This document shows positions 59,161-64,000 of a stretch of DNA of 64,000 nucleotides, in pieces. Every line of letters begins with the position of its first letter. The stretch's first letter is position 1. The notes beneath the pieces were generated by a model. The model was not told the DNA's origin. It saw only the letters and a list, made by a program, of their open reading frames with translations, and did no database searches. The stretch is from the NCBI RefSeq assembly GCF_000735435.1, contig NZ_JMPP01000019.1, forward strand, positions 30,462 through 94,461, written 5' to 3'. The translations under genes and the position numbers were made by a program. The stretch is from Klebsiella planticola ATCC 33531 (GTDB taxonomy: Bacteria; Pseudomonadota; Gammaproteobacteria; Enterobacterales; Enterobacteriaceae).

Positions 59161-60084
59161 ATGAGCGTTTTAATTGCACTATTACAGGCGCTGCTGCTGT
59201 TTGCCGCCGCGCCCCTGCTGTCCGGCATCACCCGCGTAGCCCGCGCTCGCTTGCATAATCGCCGCGGTCCGGGCGTGCTGCAGGAGTACCGGGATATCTT
59301 CAAGCTGCTGGGCCGCCAGAGCGTCGGGCCGGATGTTTCCGGCTGGGTCTTTCGCCTGACCCCCTTCGTGATGGTCGGCGTGATGTTGACCATTGCCAGC
59401 GCGCTGCCGGTGGTGACCGTCTCGTCGCCGCTGGCGGGACTGGGCGATCTGATTACGCTGATCTACCTGTTCGCGATTGCCCGTTTCTTCTTTGCGATTG
59501 CCGGTCTGGATACCGGTAGCCCGTTTACCGCGATCGGCGCCAGCCGCGAAGCGATGCTCGGCGTGCTGGTGGAGCCGATTCTGCTGCTGGGCCTATGGGT
59601 TGCGGCGCAGGTTGCCGGCTCCACGCACATCAGCCGGATCGCCGCCACCATTTATCACTGGCCCGCAGCCCACTCGGTACCGCTGGTCCTGGCGCTGTGC
59701 GCCTGCGCGTTCGCCACCTTTATCGAAATGGGCAAGCTGCCGTTCGACCTGGCGGAAGCGGAGCAGGAGCTGCAGGAAGGGCCGCTGACCGAATACAGCG
59801 GCAGCGGCTTTGCGGTACTGAAATGGGGCATCAGCCTCAAACAGCTGGTCGTGCTGCAGATGTTTGTCGGCGTCTTTATTCCGTGGGGAGCGATGACCAG
59901 TTTTAGCCTCGGCGGCCTGCTGCTGGCGCTGGTCGCTGCCATCGTCAAGCTGGTGGTAGGCGTGCTGGTTATCGCGCTGTTTGAAAACAGCATGGCGCGT
60001 CTGCGTTTTTGTGCCACTTCCCGCGTTACCTGGGCCGGTTTTGGCTTTGCGTTTTTAGCTTTCGTCTCCTTGCTGGCGGCGTGA
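59161..60084 (+). CDS. hycD: Formate hydrogenlyase membrane subunit HycD
   Basis: HycD is the NuoH-like membrane anchor that contacts the hydrogenase module. It has 307 residues with about eight helices. NRRGPGVLQEYRDIFKLLGR and the acidic loop LPFDLAEAEQELQEGPLTEYSG are diagnostic of the NuoH/HycD family. It starts 3 bp after hycC and is followed by hycE. Confidence 0.96.
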   Translation: MSVLIALLQALLLFAAAPLLSGITRVARARLHNRRGPGVLQEYRDIFKLLGRQSVGPDVSGWVFRLTPFVMVGVMLTIASALPVVTVSSPLAGLGDLITLIYLFAIARFFFAIAGLDTGSPFTAIGASREAMLGVLVEPILLLGLWVAAQVAGSTHISRIAATIYHWPAAHSVPLVLALCACAFATFIEMGKLPFDLAEAEQELQEGPLTEYSGSGFAVLKWGISLKQLVVLQMFVGVFIPWGAMTSFSLGGLLLALVAAIVKLVVGVLVIALFENSMARLRFCATSRVTWAGFGFAFLAFVSLLAA

Positions 60085-60100
60085 TTAAGAGAGTTTGAGC

Positions 60101-61810
60101 ATGTCTGAAGAAAAAATCGGTCAACACTATCTCGCCGCGCTGCATCAGGCCTTCCCGGGCGTGGTGCTCGACGAAGCCTGGCAGACCAAAGATCAGCTCA
60201 CCGTGACGGTGAAGGTCAACTATCTCCCGGAAGTCGTGGAGTTTCTCTACTACCAGCAGGGCGGCTGGCTGTCGGTGCTGTTCGGTAACGACGAACGTAA
60301 GCTTAACGGCCACTATGCCGTGTATTACGTGCTGTCGATGGAGCAGGGGACCCGGTGCTGGATCACCGTGCGCGTCGAAGTGGATGCCGACAAGCCGGAA
60401 TATCCGTCGGTGACGCCGCGGGTGCCTGCCGCCGTCTGGGGCGAGCGCGAAGTGCGCGATATGTACGGTCTGATACCGGTGGGACTGCCGGATGAGCGCC
60501 GGCTGGTGCTGCCGGACGACTGGCCTGATGAACTTTATCCGCTGCGTAAAGACAGCATGGATTATCGTCAGCGTCCGGCGCCGACCACCGATGCGGAAAC
60601 CTACGAGTTCATCAACGAGCTGGGCAGTAAGAAAAATAACGTGGTGCCGATTGGCCCGCTGCACGTCACCTCCGATGAACCCGGCCATTTCCGCCTGTTT
60701 GTCGACGGCGAGAATATTATCGACGCCGATTACCGCCTGTTCTATGTCCATCGGGGCATGGAAAAGCTGGCGGAAACCCGCATGGGTTATAACGAAGTGA
60801 CCTTCCTGTCGGACAGGGTGTGCGGTATCTGCGGCTTTGCCCACAGTACGGCCTATACCACCTCCGTCGAGAATGCGATGGGGATCGTCGTCCCGGAACG
60901 TGCGCAGATGATCCGCGCCATCCTGTTGGAAGTGGAACGCCTGCACTCGCACCTGCTGAACCTCGGCCTCGCCTGCCACTTCACCGGTTTTGACTCCGGG
61001 TTTATGCAGTTCTTCCGCGTGCGTGAGACGTCAATGAAGATGGCGGAGATTCTCACCGGGGCGCGTAAAACCTACGGGATGAACCTGATTGGTGGCATCC
61101 GCCGCGACCTGCTGAAAGAGGACATGATCCAGACAAGAGCGCTGGCGCAGCAGATGCGCCGCGACGTGCAGGAGCTGGTCGATATGCTGCTCAGCACGCC
61201 GAATATGGAGCAGCGTACCGTGGGGATTGGCTGCCTCGACCCGCAAATCGCCCGTGATTTCAGCAACGTCGGCCCGATGGTGCGCGCCAGTGGTCACGCC
61301 CGCGACACCCGCGCCGACCACCCGTTTGTCGGTTACGGCCTGCTGCCGATGGAGGTGCACAGCGAACAGGGCTGCGACGTGATTTCGCGTCTGAAGGTAC
61401 GTATCAACGAAGTCTACACTGCGCTGAATATGATCGACTTCGGCCTCGATAATCTGCCGGGCGGCCCGCTGGCGGTGGAAGGCTTTACCTATATCCCGCA
61501 CCGTTTTGCGCTGGGCTTCTCGGAAGCGCCGCGCGGGGATGATATCCACTGGAGCATGACCGGCGACAACCAGAAACTGTACCGCTGGCGCTGCCGGGCG
61601 GCTACCTACGCCAACTGGCCGACCCTGCGCTATATGCTGCGCGGCAACACCGTCTCCGACGCTCCGCTGATTATCGGTAGCCTCGATCCTTGCTACTCCT
61701 GTACCGACCGCATGACCGTGGTCGATGTGCGGAAGAAAAAAAGCAAAGTGGTGCCGTACAAAGAGCTGGAGCGCTACAGCATCGAGCGTAAAAACTCGCC
61801 GCTGAAATAA
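60101..61810 (+). CDS. hycE: Hydrogenase-3 large (catalytic) subunit HycE
   Basis: HycE is the NiFe catalytic subunit that reduces protons to hydrogen. The ATG at 60101 (MSEEKIGQHYLAALHQAF) gives 569 residues, as in E. coli. Residues 1-165 are NuoC-like and the rest NuoD-like. The NiFe ligands are in RVCGICGFAHST and DPCYSCTDR. The 32-residue tail after that Arg (MTVVDVRKK...NSPLK) is the peptide removed by the protease HycI, encoded at the end of this operon. Confidence 0.97.
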   Translation: MSEEKIGQHYLAALHQAFPGVVLDEAWQTKDQLTVTVKVNYLPEVVEFLYYQQGGWLSVLFGNDERKLNGHYAVYYVLSMEQGTRCWITVRVEVDADKPEYPSVTPRVPAAVWGEREVRDMYGLIPVGLPDERRLVLPDDWPDELYPLRKDSMDYRQRPAPTTDAETYEFINELGSKKNNVVPIGPLHVTSDEPGHFRLFVDGENIIDADYRLFYVHRGMEKLAETRMGYNEVTFLSDRVCGICGFAHSTAYTTSVENAMGIVVPERAQMIRAILLEVERLHSHLLNLGLACHFTGFDSGFMQFFRVRETSMKMAEILTGARKTYGMNLIGGIRRDLLKEDMIQTRALAQQMRRDVQELVDMLLSTPNMEQRTVGIGCLDPQIARDFSNVGPMVRASGHARDTRADHPFVGYGLLPMEVHSEQGCDVISRLKVRINEVYTALNMIDFGLDNLPGGPLAVEGFTYIPHRFALGFSEAPRGDDIHWSMTGDNQKLYRWRCRAATYANWPTLRYMLRGNTVSDAPLIIGSLDPCYSCTDRMTVVDVRKKKSKVVPYKELERYSIERKNSPLK

Positions 61811-61819
61811 GGAATCGCC

Positions 61820-62362
61820 ATGTTTACCTTTATCAAAAAAGTGATCAAAACCGGCAACGCGACGCACGCTTATCCGCTGGAGCCGATGCCGGTAGATAAA
61901 AACTTTCGCGGCAAACCGGAACATACGCCGCAGCAGTGTATCGGCTGCGCGGCCTGCGTGAACGCCTGCCCGTCGAACGCGCTGACGGTGGAAACGGACC
62001 TGGTGACGCGCGAGCTTGCCTGGCAGTTCAACCTCGGGCGCTGCATCTTCTGCGGCCGCTGCGAAGAGGTGTGTCCGACGGCGGCCATCAAGCTATCGCA
62101 GGAGTATGAACTGGCGGTGTGGAAGAAAGAGGATTTCCTCCAGCAGTCGCGCTTTGCCATCTGCCATTGCCGGGTGTGCGAACGCCCGTTCGCCGTACAA
62201 AAAGAGATCGACTACGCCATTGCGCTGCTCGGGCACAACGGCGATACCCGCGCCGAGCTGCATCGCGAAAGCTTCGAGACCTGCCCGGAGTGTAAACGCC
62301 AGAAGTGCCTGGTGCCGTCCGACCGTATTGAACTGACTCGCCATATGAGAGAGGCCAGCTGA
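61820..62362 (+). CDS. hycF: Formate hydrogenlyase iron-sulfur subunit HycF
   Basis: HycF is a NuoI-like protein with two 4Fe-4S clusters linking HycB to HycG. It has 180 residues. The cluster motifs are [12 protein letters not shown] and [12 protein letters not shown]; further cysteines follow ([18 protein letters not shown]), as in E. coli HycF. It starts 9 bp after hycE and abuts hycG. Confidence 0.95.
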   Translation: MFTFIKKVIKTGNATHAYPLEPMPVDKNFRGKPEHTPQQCIGCAACVNACPSNALTVETDLVTRELAWQFNLGRCIFCGRCEEVCPTAAIKLSQEYELAVWKKEDFLQQSRFAICHCRVCERPFAVQKEIDYAIALLGHNGDTRAELHRESFETCPECKRQKCLVPSDRIELTRHMREAS

Positions 62363-63129
62363 TGAGCAACTTACTAGGCCCGCGCGATGAAAACGGCATT
62401 CCGCTGCCGATGACGGTGGAGGAGTCCATCGCCAGCATGAAGGCATCGCTGCTGAAGAAAATTAAGCGTTCCGCCTACGTCTATCGCGTGGACTGCGGCG
62501 GCTGCAACGGCTGCGAAATCGAGATTTTCGCCACCCTGTCACCGCTGTTTGATGCCGAACGCTTCGGGATCAAAGTGGTGCCGTCACCGCGCCATGCCGA
62601 TATTCTGCTGTTTACCGGCGCGGTGACTCGCGCCATGCGTTCGCCGGCGCTGCGTGCCTGGCAGTCGGCGCCGGATCCGAAAATCTGCATCTCCTACGGC
62701 GCCTGCGGCAACAGCGGCGGTATTTTCCACGACCTTTACTGCGTGTGGGGCGGAACCGACAAAATTGTCCCGGTGGACGTCTATATTCCGGGCTGTCCGC
62801 CGACTCCTGCCGCCACGCTATACGGCTTTGCGATGGCGCTGGGTCTGCTGGAACAGAAAATTCATGCCCGTCTACCGGGCGAGCAGGATGACAAAGCGGC
62901 GGAAATTCTCCACCCCGGCATGGTGCAGCCGCTGCGCGTGCGTATCGACCGCGAAGCGCGTCGCCTGGCGGGCTATCGCTATGGCCGCCAGATTGCCGAT
63001 GACTATATGCGCCTGCTGGCGCAGGGCGATAGTCAGGTGGTGCGCTGGCTGGAGGCGGAAAAAGATCCGCGTCTGACCGAGATAGTCACCCATCTGAACC
63101 AGGTGGTCGAGGGGGCGCGTATCCGATGA
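62362..63129 (+). CDS. hycG: Hydrogenase-3 small subunit HycG
   Basis: HycG is the NuoB-like small subunit carrying the 4Fe-4S cluster nearest the NiFe site. It has 255 residues. Cluster cysteines are in [28 protein letters not shown] and [10 protein letters not shown]. It has no twin-arginine signal, in line with a cytoplasm-facing enzyme. Its end overlaps hycH by 4 bp. Confidence 0.96.
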   Translation: MSNLLGPRDENGIPLPMTVEESIASMKASLLKKIKRSAYVYRVDCGGCNGCEIEIFATLSPLFDAERFGIKVVPSPRHADILLFTGAVTRAMRSPALRAWQSAPDPKICISYGACGNSGGIFHDLYCVWGGTDKIVPVDVYIPGCPPTPAATLYGFAMALGLLEQKIHARLPGEQDDKAAEILHPGMVQPLRVRIDREARRLAGYRYGRQIADDYMRLLAQGDSQVVRWLEAEKDPRLTEIVTHLNQVVEGARIR

Positions 63130-63536
63130 GCGAGACGGTGGTGTTCAGTCAGCTGAGCCGTAAATTTATTGATGAGAACGACGCGACGCCCGATCAGGCG
63201 CAGCAGGTGGTCTATTACAGCCTGGCGATTGGCCACCACCTCGGCGTCATCGACTGCCTGGAGGCGGCGCTAAGCTGCCCGTGGCAGGCATATCTGGCGT
63301 GGATTGCCACTCTCGAAGAGGGCAGCACCGCGCGGCGTAAAATGGAGGGCGTGCCGAAGTACGGCGAGATAGTGATCGACAGCAATCATGTCACGATGCT
63401 CGCCAACGCCTTCGATAAAGCGCAGGTCCGGCAGACCCCCGAACAGCAGGCGTGGAGCAAAACGATGCTCAGCATGCTGCACGATATTCACCAGGAAAGC
63501 GCCATCTATCTGATGGTGAGGAGACTCCGTGACTGA
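63126..63536 (+). CDS. hycH: Formate hydrogenlyase maturation protein HycH
   Basis: HycH is needed for maturation of hydrogenase-3 but is not part of the final complex; its biochemical action is not settled. It has 136 residues, the same as E. coli, starting [19 protein letters not shown]. It overlaps hycG by 4 bp and hycI by 8 bp. Confidence 0.93.
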   Translation: MSETVVFSQLSRKFIDENDATPDQAQQVVYYSLAIGHHLGVIDCLEAALSCPWQAYLAWIATLEEGSTARRKMEGVPKYGEIVIDSNHVTMLANAFDKAQVRQTPEQQAWSKTMLSMLHDIHQESAIYLMVRRLRD

Positions 63537-63984
63537 CGTTTTACTTTGTGTTGGCAACAGCATGATGGGCGATGATGGCGCAGGCCCGCTGTTGGCGGAG
63601 ATGTGCGCCGCCAACCCGGTCGGTGAATGGGTGGTGATTGATGGCGGCAGCGCCCCGGAAAACGACATCGTCGCCATTCGCGAACTGCGTCCCGAGCGCC
63701 TGCTGATCGTCGATGCCACCGATATGGGACTCAACCCCGGAGAAATCCGCCTTGTTGCCCCGGACGATATTGCCGAAATGTTTATGATGACCACCCACAA
63801 TATGCCGCTTAACTATCTGATTGATCAGTTGCAAGAGGACGTGGGGGAGGTGATTTTTCTTGGGATTCAGCCGGATATCGTCGGCTTTTATTACCCGATG
63901 ACCCAGCCCATTAAGGATGCGGTAGCGACGGTGTATGCGCGGCTGGATGGGTGGGCTGGCGACGGCGGATTTTCCGCGCTCTGA
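63529..63984 (+). CDS. hycI: Hydrogenase-3 maturation endopeptidase HycI
   Basis: HycI is the nickel-checking protease that removes the C-terminal peptide of HycE after nickel insertion. It has 151 residues from a GTG start. The nickel-sensing carboxylates and histidine are in MMGDDGAGPLLAEM, VDATDMGLNPGE and MTTHNMPLNYL. The C-terminus (GDGGFSAL) is a few residues shorter than in E. coli (156). It closes the hyc operon. Confidence 0.95.
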   Translation: MTDVLLCVGNSMMGDDGAGPLLAEMCAANPVGEWVVIDGGSAPENDIVAIRELRPERLLIVDATDMGLNPGEIRLVAPDDIAEMFMMTTHNMPLNYLIDQLQEDVGEVIFLGIQPDIVGFYYPMTQPIKDAVATVYARLDGWAGDGGFSAL

Positions 63985-64000
63985 GCCATGCCCGGTGGCG

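Overview
The window is chromosomal DNA of a gamma-proteobacterium of the Enterobacteriaceae. Gene order (rlmD-relA-mazG-pyrG-eno, queE/queD, cysJIH, iap, cysDNC-ygbE-ftsB-ispDF-truD-surE-pcm-nlpD-rpoS, mutS, fhlA-hyp-hyc) and protein sequence match the enteric backbone. A second siroheme synthase fused to the front of cysDNC (the cysF arrangement described in Klebsiella aerogenes), no mazEF between relA and mazG, and no CRISPR-Cas between cysH and iap point to the Klebsiella/Raoultella group. The species cannot be fixed from this sequence alone.

Layout. 1-7.7 kb: rRNA methylation (partial rlmD), stringent response (relA), nucleotide housekeeping (mazG, pyrG), enolase. 7.8-10.5 kb: a stand-alone reductase-like SDR and the queuosine genes queE and queD, the latter behind a structured leader. 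10.8-20.9 kb: sulfate assimilation (cysJIH, iap, cysF-cysDNC). 20.9-27.8 kb: cell division, isoprenoid, tRNA and stationary-phase genes ending in rpoS. 27.8-38.5 kb: the variable rpoS-mutS-fhlA interval, holding a LysR/MFS/DUF4440 group, a degenerate hok locus, mutS, a deletion remnant of an iron alcohol dehydrogenase, and a GntR/MFS/SDR/mannonate-dehydratase-like sugar-acid cluster. 38.7-44.9 kb: heme uptake hmuRSTUV. 45-45.8 kb: a SelW-like CxxC protein and ygbA. 45.9-49.3 kb: Mn/Fe transporter sitABCD. 49.5-56 kb: a Mop-type molybdate-binding protein, the activator FhlA and the hydrogenase maturation operon hypABCDE. 56.2-64 kb: formate hydrogenlyase hycABCDEFGHI.

The right half gathers metal and cofactor supply next to a metalloenzyme: heme, Mn/Fe, molybdate and Ni-Fe maturation genes adjoin hydrogenase-3. 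The hyp and hyc operons diverge from a shared region with two -24/-12 sigma-54 promoters and repeated candidate FhlA sites.

The main anomalies are three broken genes. rpoS carries an in-frame TAA at codon 90 and is otherwise intact. A hokE-like toxin gene has lost its start and stop codons. An iron alcohol dehydrogenase is reduced to two joined fragments. Other points of interest are a two-hairpin leader before queD, a small ORF overlapping the pyrG start, a REP element that supplies the last codons of sitD, and a matching pair of operator-like motifs in the sugar-acid cluster. I did not find an obvious new multi-gene system.
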